Shown here piece after piece: positions 1-9,900 of a DNA stretch of 64,000 nucleotides. Numbering within the stretch: position 1 is the first letter of the stretch; every line of letters begins with the position of its first letter. Source of the DNA: Salipiger bermudensis HTCC2601 (GTDB taxonomy: Bacteria > Pseudomonadota > Alphaproteobacteria > Rhodobacterales > Rhodobacteraceae); NCBI RefSeq assembly GCF_000153725.1, contig NZ_DS022276.1, positions 2,264,863 through 2,328,862 on the forward strand, given 5' to 3'. Made by a program: the position numbers and the translations under genes. The notes beneath the pieces were generated by a model, which was given only the letters and a program-made list of their open reading frames with translations, was not told the DNA's origin and searched no databases.

Positions 1-7
1 CTCTCCG

Positions 8-309
8 ATGCTTCTGATCCATTGCCCCTATGCAACGAGACCCTGCCCGAGGCCGAGTTCACATATGCCGGTCAGGCCCACATCGTCCGCGCCGAGGATC
101 CGTCCAGCCAGAGCGATGACCAGTGGGAGGAATTCCTCTTCATCCGCGCCAACGTGAAGGGCCCGCATTACGAACGCTGGCGGCACTTCCACGGCTGTGG
201 CCGTTATTTCAACGCGGTGCGCGACACCGTGTCGGACAAGTTCCTCACCACCTACGAGGCGGGCGCCCCGCGTCCCGATCTCGCCAGCCTCACGGAGGGT
301 CTGAAATGA
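8..309 (+). CDS. soxD: Sarcosine oxidase delta subunit, apparent 1-nt frameshift near the start
   Basis: Small zinc-binding subunit of heterotetrameric sarcosine oxidase, a cytoplasmic flavoenzyme that demethylates sarcosine to glycine. The long frame (open from about base 22) carries the family pattern, including the AGQAHI stretch and the ERWRHFHGCGRYFN segment that holds the second half of the zinc site. The natural start appears to be the ATG at 8 (MLLIHCPY...), but that frame runs out just after CPY. Adding one T near base 31 would restore CPYC and join the two frames. So one base seems to be missing inside the first CxxC zinc motif. This is either a real disruption or an assembly error. 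No ATG start exists downstream; the frame opens only with TTG. The stop overlaps the soxA start (ATGA). soxB probably lies left of the window. Confidence 0.8.
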
Positions 310-3296
310 GCCAGTATCGCGTTTCCGGCCGCGGTCGCGTCGACACCTCGCGCCCCGTCACCTTCACATTCGACGGCAAGCGCTATACCGGCGGGCGCGG
401 CGACACCGTCGCCTCGGCGCTGCTGGCCAACGGCGTGCACCTCATGGGCCGCTCGTTCAAGTATCACCGCCCGCGCGGTGCCGTGGCCGCAGGCAGCGAA
501 GAGCCCAACGCGCTGATCGGCACCCGCCGCGGCGCCGGTCGTTTCGAGCCCAACACCCGCGCCACGGTGCAGGAGATCTGGGAAGGCCTCGAGACCAGCT
601 CGCAGAACAAGTACCCGAGCCTCAAGTTCGACGTGGGGGCGGTGAACGATGCCGCCTACATGCTGTTCTCGGCCGGCTTCTACTACAAGACCTTCATGTG
701 GCCGAAGAGCTTCTGGGACAAGGTCTACGAGCCCTTCATCCGGGCGGCTGCCGGTCTCGGCGTGTCGCCCACCGAGGAAGACCCCGACCACTACGCTTCG
801 CGCTACCTGCATTGCGACGTGCTGATCGTCGGTGCGGGTCCCACCGGCCTTGCCGCCGCGCGCGCGGCCGCCGTCGACGGGCTCAAGGTCGTGGTCGTCG
901 ACGAGAACCCGGAAGCGGGCGGCACGCTGCTGTCCGAGCCGCAGGCCGAGATCTCGGGCCGCCCCGCCTGGGACTGGCTTGCCGCCGAGGTCGCCGAACT
1001 CGAGGCGCTGGGCGTGACCATCATGACCCGCACCACCGCCATCGGCTACTACCACCAGAACATGATCGGCCTTGTGCAGAAGCTCACCGATCACCTGCCG
1101 AAGCTGCCCGACGACACCCCGCGCGAACGCATGTGGCGCGTGCGGGCCGGTCAGGTCGTGCTGGCGCAGGGCGCGCTGGAGAAGCCGCTGGTGTTCCACG
1201 GCAACGACCGCCCCGGCGTGATGCTGGCGGGCTCGGCGCAGACCTTCCTCAACCGCTACGGCGTGCTGGTGGGCAAGTCGCCGGTCGTGCTGACCTCGCA
1301 TGACAGCGCGTGGTACGCCGCCTTCGATCTCGCCGATGCCGGTGCCAAGGTGCAGGCCATCGTCGACACCCGCGAGGGCGTCCGCGAGGAACTGCAGGCC
1401 GAGGCGCGCAAGCGCAACATCCCGGTGAAGCTCTCGCACACCGGCACCGCCACCAGCGGTCGCCTGCGCGTGTCGTCGCTGCGGGTGAACCCGGTCTCCG
1501 GCGGCACCGTCGGCGCCGGGACGGAGATCAAGTGCGACGCGCTGCTGATGTCGGGCGGCTGGACGCCCTCGCTGCACCTCTTCTCGCACACCAAGGGCTC
1601 GCTCGCCTGGGACGACGACCGCAACACCTTCCTGCCCGAGAAGACGCCGGAGGATTGCGTCATCGCCGGCGCGAGCCGTGGTCTCTGGGGCATCGAGGCG
1701 GCGCTCAAGGACGGTGCCGAGAAGGGCCGCGAGATCGTCGCCGCGCTGGGCAAGACCGGCGCAGAGGTGAGCTATTCGGTCGCCAATGACCGCCCGGGCA
1801 CCGGCGTGTCGCACAAGGAGCTGCCGACCGACCGTAGCCCCGGCAAGGCCAAGGCCTTTGTCGACTACCAGAACGATGTGACCGCCAAGGACCTGCGCCT
1901 TGCTGTGCGCGAGGGCATGCGCTCGATCGAGCACGTCAAGCGCTACACCACCAACGGCATGGCCACCGACCAGGGCAAGATGTCCAACATCAACGGCCTG
2001 AACATCGCTGCCGACGCGCTGGGCAAGGCGCCGCCGCAGGTCGGTCTGACGACCTTCCGTCCGCCCTACACGCCGACCTCGTTCGGCGCCTTCGCGGGCT
2101 ACCATCGCGGTGCGCATTTCGAGGTCACGCGCAAGACCCAGATCGACCCCTGGGCCGAGGAGAACGGCGCGGTGTTCGAGCCGGTCGGCCAGTGGCGCCG
2201 GGCGTGGTACTTCCCCAAGGCAGGCGAGAGCATGGATGACGCGGTGCGCCGCGAATGCGCCGCCACCCGCGAGAGCGTCGGCATCTTCGATGCCTCGACG
2301 CTGGGCAAGATCGAGGTCGTGGGGCCCGATGCGGTCGAGTTCATGAACCGCATGTACACCAACCCCTGGACCAAGCTCGGCATCGGCCGCTGCCGCTATG
2401 GCCTGCTGCTGGGCGATGACGGCTACATCCGCGACGACGGCGTGATCGGTCGCATGGGGCAGGACCTGTTCCATGTCACCACCACCACCGGCGGGGCGGC
2501 CCGTGTGCTCAACATGATGGAGGATTACCTCCAGACCGAGTGGCCCGACCTCAACGTCTGGCTCACCTCGACCACCGAGCAGTGGTCCACCGTGGCGCTG
2601 AACGGCCCCAACGCCGCCAAGCTACTGGCGCCGCTGGTCGAGGGCGTCGAACTGACCGAAGAGACCTTCCCGCACATGTCCTGCGTGGAATGCACCGTCG
2701 CCGGGATGCCGGCACGGCTGTTCCGCGTCAGCTTCACCGGCGAGATCGGCTTCGAGGTCAACGTGCCGGCGCCCATGGGCCGCAAGCTCTGGGAGACGCT
2801 CTGGGAGGCGGGCCAGCAATACGGCATCACCGCCTACGGCACCGAGACCATGCACGTGCTGCGCGCCGAGAAGGGCTACATCATCGTCGGTCAGGACACC
2901 GACGGCACCGTCACGCCCTTCGATGCGGGCATGGGCTGGGCCGTGGGCAAGAAGAAGCCCGACTTTGTCGGCAAGCGCGGTCTGGCGCGTCCCGACCTCG
3001 TGGCCGAGGGCCGCAAGCAGCTCGTGGGCCTGCTGACCGAGGACAACTCGAAGCTCGAGGAGGGGGCGCAGATCGTCTTCGACCCGAACCAGCCGGTGCC
3101 GATGAAGATGGTCGGCCACGTGACCTCGTCCTACGACGTGGGCACCTCCGGCCGGCCCATCGCGCTGGCGCTGGTCGAGAGCGGGCAGTCCCGCATGGGC
3201 GAGATCGTCCACATCCCGATGCCCGACCGCACCATTGCCGCAAAGATCACCTCGACGATCTTCGTCGATCCCGAAAACGCCCGTCTGAAGATCTGA
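306..3296 (+). CDS. soxA: Sarcosine oxidase alpha subunit
   Basis: Large subunit (996 aa) of heterotetrameric sarcosine oxidase. It binds NAD and carries the folate-dependent half that turns the oxidised methyl group into 5,10-methylene-THF. Residues about 15-100 are a ferredoxin-like 2Fe-2S-fold segment with the SFKYHRPRG motif. A Rossmann nucleotide-binding glycine loop VGAGPTG is at 175-181, followed by the acidic end of beta-2 (VVVDENPEAGG). From about residue 600 on it is an aminomethyltransferase (GcvT-type) domain with the FTGEIGFEV motif. Length matches the family (about 1000 aa). The ATG at 306 overlaps the soxD stop, which fixes the start and implies translational coupling. A longer upstream frame exists but would run through soxD. 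Confidence 0.96.
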   Translation: MSQYRVSGRGRVDTSRPVTFTFDGKRYTGGRGDTVASALLANGVHLMGRSFKYHRPRGAVAAGSEEPNALIGTRRGAGRFEPNTRATVQEIWEGLETSSQNKYPSLKFDVGAVNDAAYMLFSAGFYYKTFMWPKSFWDKVYEPFIRAAAGLGVSPTEEDPDHYASRYLHCDVLIVGAGPTGLAAARAAAVDGLKVVVVDENPEAGGTLLSEPQAEISGRPAWDWLAAEVAELEALGVTIMTRTTAIGYYHQNMIGLVQKLTDHLPKLPDDTPRERMWRVRAGQVVLAQGALEKPLVFHGNDRPGVMLAGSAQTFLNRYGVLVGKSPVVLTSHDSAWYAAFDLADAGAKVQAIVDTREGVREELQAEARKRNIPVKLSHTGTATSGRLRVSSLRVNPVSGGTVGAGTEIKCDALLMSGGWTPSLHLFSHTKGSLAWDDDRNTFLPEKTPEDCVIAGASRGLWGIEAALKDGAEKGREIVAALGKTGAEVSYSVANDRPGTGVSHKELPTDRSPGKAKAFVDYQNDVTAKDLRLAVREGMRSIEHVKRYTTNGMATDQGKMSNINGLNIAADALGKAPPQVGLTTFRPPYTPTSFGAFAGYHRGAHFEVTRKTQIDPWAEENGAVFEPVGQWRRAWYFPKAGESMDDAVRRECAATRESVGIFDASTLGKIEVVGPDAVEFMNRMYTNPWTKLGIGRCRYGLLLGDDGYIRDDGVIGRMGQDLFHVTTTTGGAARVLNMMEDYLQTEWPDLNVWLTSTTEQWSTVALNGPNAAKLLAPLVEGVELTEETFPHMSCVECTVAGMPARLFRVSFTGEIGFEVNVPAPMGRKLWETLWEAGQQYGITAYGTETMHVLRAEKGYIIVGQDTDGTVTPFDAGMGWAVGKKKPDFVGKRGLARPDLVAEGRKQLVGLLTEDNSKLEEGAQIVFDPNQPVPMKMVGHVTSSYDVGTSGRPIALALVESGQSRMGEIVHIPMPDRTIAAKITSTIFVDPENARLKI

Positions 3297-3306
3297 GGAG
3301 AAGAGC

Positions 3307-3861
3307 ATGAACGCACCCGTATCGTCCTTCACCCCCGGCACGCTGGTCGAGACCTCGGCCGCCAGCGTCTCGGCTGCGATGCCCTGCACGCGCCTGTCGC
3401 TGCGCGCCCGTGGTGATCTCGCGCCGTTCGAGGCGGCGCTTGGCCTGTCGCTCGGCGGTCACATCGGCAGCCGCTCCTCCTCCGACGCGCTCGAGGCGAT
3501 GCGCCTCGGCCCGGACGAGTGGATCCTGCACAGCCGCAGCGGCGATGTCGCGGACGTGGTTGCAGCCATGTCGGCGCTCTACGACAGCCACCCGCACAGC
3601 CTTGTCGACGTGTCGGGCCGCGAAGTCACCCTCGTGATCAAGGGCGAGCGCGCGGCCGAGCTGCTGACGCTGGGCTGCCCGCGCGACATCGACACCATCC
3701 CGCCCGGGGCCGGGCGCCGCACAGCCTTTGACGGCGTGACGGTCGTGCTGTGGCGCGACGGCGAGACCAGCTTCCGCATGGATGTCTGGAACACCTTCGC
3801 ACCGCATGTCTACGATCTGCTGGCGATCGGCAGTCGCGAGCTTGCGGCGGAAAGCCACTGA
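3307..3861 (+). CDS. soxG: Sarcosine oxidase gamma subunit
   Basis: 184-aa gamma subunit of heterotetrameric sarcosine oxidase, a GcvT-related structural subunit that contacts alpha. The sequence shows the typical LGPDEWILH segment in the first half, HSLVDVSGRE in the middle and the C-terminal SFRMDVWNTFAPHVYDLL. It begins 10 bp after soxA with AGGAG just upstream (GAGGAGAAGAGC before the ATG). It is the last sox gene here and is followed by a hairpin, so the sox operon probably ends after it. Confidence 0.93.
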   Translation: MNAPVSSFTPGTLVETSAASVSAAMPCTRLSLRARGDLAPFEAALGLSLGGHIGSRSSSDALEAMRLGPDEWILHSRSGDVADVVAAMSALYDSHPHSLVDVSGREVTLVIKGERAAELLTLGCPRDIDTIPPGAGRRTAFDGVTVVLWRDGETSFRMDVWNTFAPHVYDLLAIGSRELAAESH

Positions 3862-3880
3862 TCCGGTAGACGCGCAGTCT

Positions 3881-3905
3881 GGACGGGATAGTGTTCATCC
3901 CGTCC
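3881..3905 (+). terminator. Hairpin after soxG
   Basis: Perfect 9-bp inverted repeat GGACGGGAT / ATCCCGTCC with a 7-nt loop, 20 bp after the soxG stop. There is no T-run behind it, so it may act as a weak or Rho-assisted terminator, or stabilise the sox mRNA 3' end. Confidence 0.5.
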
Positions 3906-3968
3906 GGCACCCTTGGCCTTCGGCCTCTTTCCGTTCCCGCCGGCGCAAGCCATGCAAGGAGAGCAGCG

Positions 3969-5378
3969 ATGTTCCTGTCGGTCTTCGACGTCTTCAAGAT
4001 CGGTATCGGCCCCTCGTCGTCTCACACGATGGGCCCGATGGTTGCCGCGGCGCGCTTTCTCGACGACCTGCGGGGCGGGGCCGAAAAGATCCCCGGCGCC
4101 GGCACTGTGCACCGGCTGGCCGCGAGCCTGCACGGCTCGCTGGCATGGACCGGCAAGGGCCACGCAACCGACCGCGCAGTGATCCTCGGCTTCTGCGGCC
4201 TGTCGCCCGAGACCCTCGATCCCGACAAGGCGGAAGCGCTGGAAGAAACCGTGCGCCGGGAGGGCATGGTGCATCCTGACGGGCTCGAGCCGCTGGCCTT
4301 CGACACCCAGAACGACCTGGTCTTCGATTTCGGCCCGCCGCTGCCGGGCCATGCCAACGGCATGGTGCTCAAGGCCTATGACGAGGCCGGCAACACCTAT
4401 CACCAGCAGACCTATTACTCGGTCGGAGGCGGCTTCGTCCTCACCGCCGCGGAGCTCGAGGCGCAGCGCGCCGGGGCGCACGATCTGCACGAGGAAAAGG
4501 TCTCGCACGCCTTTCCCTATCCCTTTGGCACCGCTGCGGAGATGCTCGAGATGGGCGTGGCCTCCGGGCTCAGCATTGCGCAGATGAAGCGCGCCAACGA
4601 GCAGGTGCTGCATGGCGCGGGGCTCGACGACCGCATCGACCGCATCCTCGACACGATGGACGACTGCGTCGCCCGCGGCCTGACGCAGGAGGGCATCCTG
4701 CCGGGCGGGCTCAAGGTCCGCCGGCGGGCCAAGGCGATCCACGATCAGCTGCAGGCCGAGCGCGGCATGAACCTCGCGCAGCCGCATCAGGCCAATGACT
4801 GGATGAGCGTCTACGCCATGGCGGTGAACGAGGAGAACGCCGCCGGCGGTCGGGTGGTGACGTCGCCGACCAACGGCGCGGCGGGCGTGGTGCCGGCGGT
4901 GCTGCGCTACTACCGCGATCACTGCGTCGGCGCGACCCGCGCGGGCTGCCGCGACCTGCTGCTGACCGCGGCGGCGATCGGCGGGCTGATCAAGCACAAC
5001 GCCTCGATCTCGGGCGCCGAGGCCGGCTGCCAGGCCGAGGTCGGCAGTGCCGCGGCGATGGCCGCCGCCGGGCTTTGCGCTGTGCTGGGCGGCAACAACG
5101 AGCAGGTCGAGAACGCCGCCGAGATCGCGCTGGAGCATCACCTTGGCATGACCTGCGATCCCGCCGCCGGGCTGGTGCAGGTGCCCTGCATCGAGCGCAA
5201 CGCGCTCGGCGCCATCAAGGCGGTCTCCGCCGCCTCCCTCGCCCTGCGCGGCGACGGTCAGCATTTCATGCCGCTCGACAACTGCATCCGCGTGATGCTG
5301 CAGACGGGGCAGGACATGAACGAGAAATACAAGGAAACCTCCACCGGCGGAATTGCAGTCAACCTGCCGGAATGCTGA
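3969..5378 (+). CDS. sdaA: L-serine ammonia-lyase, iron-sulfur dependent, single chain
   Basis: 469-aa enzyme that deaminates L-serine to pyruvate and ammonia in the cytoplasm using a 4Fe-4S cluster. The N-terminal beta domain begins [20 protein letters not shown], and the SSSHT motif is diagnostic. The C-terminal alpha domain has [27 protein letters not shown] and [18 protein letters not shown], which contain the conserved cluster cysteines. Start is the ATG at 3969, preceded by AAGGAG; an upstream in-frame extension through the hairpin region is unlikely. It sits between the sox genes and purU, fitting sarcosine carbon flowing through glycine and serine (via glyA, not in the window) to pyruvate. 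Confidence 0.95.
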   Translation: MFLSVFDVFKIGIGPSSSHTMGPMVAAARFLDDLRGGAEKIPGAGTVHRLAASLHGSLAWTGKGHATDRAVILGFCGLSPETLDPDKAEALEETVRREGMVHPDGLEPLAFDTQNDLVFDFGPPLPGHANGMVLKAYDEAGNTYHQQTYYSVGGGFVLTAAELEAQRAGAHDLHEEKVSHAFPYPFGTAAEMLEMGVASGLSIAQMKRANEQVLHGAGLDDRIDRILDTMDDCVARGLTQEGILPGGLKVRRRAKAIHDQLQAERGMNLAQPHQANDWMSVYAMAVNEENAAGGRVVTSPTNGAAGVVPAVLRYYRDHCVGATRAGCRDLLLTAAAIGGLIKHNASISGAEAGCQAEVGSAAAMAAAGLCAVLGGNNEQVENAAEIALEHHLGMTCDPAAGLVQVPCIERNALGAIKAVSAASLALRGDGQHFMPLDNCIRVMLQTGQDMNEKYKETSTGGIAVNLPEC

Positions 5379-5400
5379 GACAACGAAAGGTCCAACAGGA

Positions 5401-6285
5401 ATGTCCCAGATTATCCTGACCGTCGCCTGCCCGGTGCGCTCCGGCATCGTCGCCGCGATCTCCACCTTCCTCGCCGAGCAGGGCTGCAACATCCATGACA
5501 GCTCGCAATTCTCGGATATCGGCAATGACCGCTTCTTCATGCGGTTGAGCTTCGAGAGCGAGCAGGGCAGGAGCCGCGAGGCGCTGGCCGAAGGGTTTGC
5601 TGCCACCGCGCAGAGCTTTGGCATGGAGTTCGCCTTCCACGATCCGAGCGAGAAGATGAAGGTCATCATCATGGTCTCGCGCTTCGGGCACTGCCTCAAC
5701 GACCTGCTGTACCGCTGGCGCATCGGGGCGCTTCCGATCGACATCGTGGCGGTGATCTCGAACCATATGGACTACCAGAAGGTGGTGGTGAACCACGACA
5801 TCCCGTTCCACTGCATCAAGGTGACCAAGGCCAACAAGCCCGAGGCCGAGGCCGAGCAGATGCGCATCGTGCGCGAGACCGGCGCCGAGCTGATCGTGCT
5901 GGCGCGCTACATGCAGATCCTCTCGGACGAGATGTGCACCGAGATGTCGGGGCGGATCATCAACATCCACCACTCGTTCCTGCCGTCCTTCAAGGGGGCC
6001 AACCCCTACAAGCAGGCCTTCGAGCGCGGCGTGAAGCTGATCGGGGCGACCTCCCATTACGTCACCGCCGATCTGGATGAAGGCCCGATCATCGAGCAGG
6101 ACACGGTGCGCGTGACCCACGCGCAAAGCCCGTCCGATTACGTCTCGCTCGGGCGCGACGTGGAAAGCCAGGTGCTGTCCCGTGCCATCCACGCGCATAT
6201 GCACCGCCGCGTGTTCCTCAACGGCGACAAGACCGTGGTCTTCCCGGCCTCGCCCGGGGAATACGCCTCCGAGCGCATGGGCTGA
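5401..6285 (+). CDS. purU: Formyltetrahydrofolate deformylase
   Basis: 294-aa enzyme that hydrolyses 10-formyl-THF to formate and THF, recycling free THF. An N-terminal ACT-like regulatory domain spans about 1-80 (TVACPVRSGIVAAISTFLAE). The catalytic formyltransferase fold follows, with predicted catalytic Asn188 and His190 in NIHH and Asp226 in ADLDEGP. Start is the ATG at 5401, 22 bp after sdaA, with an AGGA in AACAGGA just upstream, so it is probably co-transcribed with sdaA. The place of purU beside sarcosine oxidase genes is a known arrangement that makes sense because SoxA loads THF with one-carbon units. Confidence 0.94.
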   Translation: MSQIILTVACPVRSGIVAAISTFLAEQGCNIHDSSQFSDIGNDRFFMRLSFESEQGRSREALAEGFAATAQSFGMEFAFHDPSEKMKVIIMVSRFGHCLNDLLYRWRIGALPIDIVAVISNHMDYQKVVVNHDIPFHCIKVTKANKPEAEAEQMRIVRETGAELIVLARYMQILSDEMCTEMSGRIINIHHSFLPSFKGANPYKQAFERGVKLIGATSHYVTADLDEGPIIEQDTVRVTHAQSPSDYVSLGRDVESQVLSRAIHAHMHRRVFLNGDKTVVFPASPGEYASERMG

Positions 6286-6297
6286 CACCGGCCAACC

Positions 6298-6416
6298 GGG
6301 GGCTCTGCCCCCGTCCGCGTGCCGCGGACTCCCCCGAGGTATTTTGAAACCAGAGAAGCCAGGAGCGCTGCGCCCCTGGCTTCTCTTCGTGAAAAATACT
6401 CCCGCCGGAGGCGTCC
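6298..6416. repeat. Palindromic intergenic repeat, family 1, paired copy
   Basis: Three nested hairpins fill the gap between convergent purU and the receiver gene: GGGGGC/GCCCCC (6298-6312), GTCCGCG/CGCGGAC (6313-6329) and GAGAAGCCAGG/CCTGGCTTCTC (6353-6363 with 6375-6385). The last is flanked on its two sides by CCCCCGAGGTATTTT and AAAAATACTCCCGCCGGAGG, which are diverged inverted copies of one unit. Related units occur at 22509-22571, 58227-58267 and 58339-58376. It probably serves as a bidirectional terminator here. Nothing coding is seen in the 297-bp gap. Confidence 0.7.
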
Positions 6417-6582
6417 GTCAGAGCCGCCTGGTCTCGCGCGGGCTTGCGTGAGGAGAAGGGGGCCGCTCTCGAACTTACGCGACCGATGCAAACTGCGATG
6501 GCCGCGGGTCCGCTACACACGGTAGAAGCTTGCGCCCACCGGGGCGGTCTCCGCAGGGTGGGCGGCATCTTCTTGGCGGCGG

Positions 6583-6966
6583 TCAGTGCGCCGGGCTGGC
6601 GGAGCAGACCTTCTGCAACGCGTGTTGCAGGCGCTTGGTGTCGATGGGCTTGTGACAGCACATGGCGTTGCCGTATTTCTCGGCGATGTCGGAGTCCTGC
6701 ACATGGCCGGAATGGAACACCAGCCCGACACCCAGCTCGTTGAGCTTGTCGGCCAGCGGGAAGACCTCGCCGTCGCGCAGTCGCACATCAAGCACCGCCA
6801 TATCGGGGCGGACCTCGTTCAGCGCCTTCAGACCCTTGGAGAAACTGTCGAACGGACCGATGACCTCGTAGCCGAACTCCTCGAGCAGCAGCTGCAGGTC
6901 GAGGGCGACGATATACTCGTCCTCGCAGAGCAGCACAGTGGGCTTCGAGCCATCGCCATCAGTCAT
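6583..6966 (-). CDS. Single-domain response regulator (receiver only)
   Basis: 127-aa receiver protein with no output domain. Acidic pocket CEDE, phosphoacceptor Asp in AVLDVRLRDG and the conserved Lys in CHKPID are all present. Start taken as the ATG at 6966, which overlaps the end of the kinase gene by 8 nt; an ATG at 6984 lies further inside the kinase gene. The overlap implies coupled translation, so this is the likely phosphate partner of the upstream HWE kinase. Lacking DNA-binding, it may compete for phosphate or signal by protein contact. Confidence 0.9.
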   Translation of the reverse strand: MTDGDGSKPTVLLCEDEYIVALDLQLLLEEFGYEVIGPFDSFSKGLKALNEVRPDMAVLDVRLRDGEVFPLADKLNELGVGLVFHSGHVQDSDIAEKYGNAMCCHKPIDTKRLQHALQKVCSASPAH

Positions 6967-9900
6967 TCCGCAGTAGGGGCCCATAGGTCAAGGTCATCCT
7001 TCGTTCGTGTTCACCAAACTCCACCGAGACCGACCCGTTGAGCTGGACAGCAGACAGCTGCACAAGCGTCGAGCCGAAGCCGGACGCACCATTGTCCGGC
7101 TCAACTTCGGCAGTGTGGATTTCGTTCCACGTGAGAATAACCCCGCCGTCGGTTTTTCGTTCCCAAAGCACTTCGAGCCGTCCTTCGCACGGTCCGAGCA
7201 CGCCGTATTTGGCCGCGTTGGTGGCCCATTCATGCAGCAGCAGCGACAGCGCCGTGAGGTCCTGATCCTCGACCTCGACCGTCGGTCCGGCAACGTGATA
7301 GCCCGCCTGACCGGCATAGGGTTCGAGCGAGGCGCGCACCGTGTCCTCGAGCGTCAGCGAACGGCTGCCGGGGCGGCGCTGGGTCAGGTCGTGCGAACGC
7401 GCCAGCGCATTCACCCGCGTCTGGATGCCGTCGACCAGATCCTCGACCGAGTCGGTCGCGCGCCCGGCGATGCGCACCATCCCCGAGATGATCGAGAACA
7501 TGTTCTTCACCCGGTGGTTCATCTCGCGCAGCATCATCTCGCGGATGTCGCGGGCCTCCTGCTCAGCGGTGATGTCGAACAGAACGCCCAGAACCCGGGC
7601 CGCGCGCTTGCTGTGCACGCGCCGGCCGACCACCCGCACCGAGCGGTACTTCGGCCCGGTGCCTGCGCGCTTGAACGTCAGGTCGATGGCATCGCCCTCG
7701 CTTGTCAGGCCGGCGATGGCTGCCTTGACGCTGTCGGCGTCGTCGGGATGCACGGTGTCGAGCAGGCTCTCGAGCGACAGCGCATTGGCGTCGACGCCAA
7801 GCACGCCGCAGCCGGTCTCGTCGAGCCGCAGGCTGCTCAGGATCGGGTCGAACTCCCAAACCCCGAGCGAGGAAACATCGAGCGCCAGCCGCAGCCGCTC
7901 ACCCTCGTGCTTGAGCGCCTCCTCAAGACGGATGGCGTCGGTCAGCTCGGTGAATACCAGCGTGGCGCCGTCGATCTCGCCGTCGCGGGTGCGGTAGGGG
8001 GTGATGACAAGCGACCAGGTGCGCTCTTCCTCCTCGCGGTCGCTCACCCGCATGTGGCGCACTTCGCCATCGCGCACGGTCTGCGAGATGGCGTCGAGCA
8101 CATCGTCGTTGCGGCGCAGCTTGCTGGTCACCTCCGACAGCGGACGGCCGCGATCGGTGGCGCGGAACGGGTAGATGCCCTGGATCGCGTCGGTGAAGTT
8201 GCGGATCGTCAGCGTCGAGTCGACCACCACCAGCGGCAGGGCAGTGGAGGCGAAGAAGTTGCTGAGGTCGGCATTGGCGACCGACAGCTCGTCGACCTTG
8301 CCCTTGAGCTCGTCATTGACGGTCGAGAGCTCCTCGTTGGTCGACTGGAGCTCCTCGTTCATCGACATCATTTCTTCGTTGGAGCTCTTCAGCTCTTCGT
8401 TCGCGGTCTCGAGCTCCTCGACGGTGGTGTGCAGCCGCACGCGGGTGCTGCGCAGCTCGTCCTCGAGGCTCTGCACGTGGCTGTCGATGCTGTCGATATC
8501 GTCGAGATCAGCATCGTCGAGCGGCTCGAAGCTCTCGCGTTCGCGGAACACCACGAGGATTGTGCCGTCCTTCAGCGGCTCGGCGATGAGGTCGAAGGCC
8601 TGCCGACCGAATTCCGACCGCGCCATGAGATCACGGGAAATCGTGCGCCGTTTGTTCTCGCTGACCTGCCGGATGATTGCCGAGAGCGACTCGCGCGCGC
8701 CGGGCCGCGCAACCGATGGCGCGAAACGGTTGGTCTCGTCACCGGGGGAGAAATCGAGGTATTTGCCGAGCCGCCCGGTCGAGGCGAGGATTTCCCCCGC
8801 CGTGGTGACGCGCAGCGTGGCCGGCGCATAGGTCGACAGGATGCGGTCAGTCGCCCCCCCGTCGGTCCATTCACGCCGTGGCGAAGGCTCGCTCTGGCGG
8901 GCCTGGCTGTCACGGTTGGCGGTGTTGGCGGTGTCCTTGCCACGCAGGTGCAGCGGGTATTCCGGGCGGCCGTCATTGCGCCGGAAGATACGCGAGCTCT
9001 GGTCGATGGCATGGAAGGCGTGGTCGTGGCGTCCCACCGTCTCGGACGGGCCAAGGAACAGCGTGCCGCCCGGCTTGATGGCGTAGTGGAAGATCGGCAG
9101 GGCCGAGTTCTGCAGCGTGTCACCGAAATAGATCAGCAGGTTGCGGCAGGACAGCAGGTCGATATTCGAGAACGGCGGATCGCGCACGACGCTGTGCACC
9201 GAGAAGCGGATCATGTCGCGGATCTTGGCCGAGATCTTGAAGCGGCCATCGCGCGCCACCGTGTAGAGATCGCGCATCGTCTCGGGGATATCGACCAGCG
9301 CCGCCTGCGGGTACGAGGCCTCGCGCGCGATGCGCAGCATCTGCTCGTCGATGTCGGTGGCGAAGATCTGCACGTTGGCCGAGCGTTTGCGGATCCGCGC
9401 CTCCTCGGCGAACATCATCGCCATGGAATAGGCTTCCTCGCCGCTCGAGCAGCCCGGCACCCAGACGCGGATCTCGTCCTCGTTGCCGGCATTGGCCACC
9501 AGAGGCTTGATCACCATTTCGCGCAGCAGGTCGAAATGCTCGGTGTCGCGGAAGAACCGCGTGACGTTGATCAGCAGCTCGCGAAACAGGATCTCACATT
9601 CCTTGGGTTCCGCCTTGATGTATTGCAGGTAGGCGTGCGCATCCGAGAGGTCGAGCACCTGGATGCGGCGCTGCACGCGGCGGATCAGGGTGGATTTCTT
9701 GTAGCCCGAGAAATCGTGGCCGACGAAGTTGCGCACCACCGTGAAGATGCCGTCGAGGTTTTCCTCGACGGTGACCGCGAGCTTCTCGCTCTTGGTCTCG
9801 CGCAGGGCATGAGCATAGAACTGGTGGATCGCCTGAACGATTTCGGAGGGGCGGCGGACGAAATCCACCAGCCCGGTGGACTGCGCCGAGGTCGGCATGC

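Noticed and set aside
252-2474. Long open frame of about 740 codons opposite soxA
   Set aside because: It lies fully antisense to a gene with clear family motifs; high-GC codon usage commonly opens the opposite frame, and its sequence has no recognisable domain.
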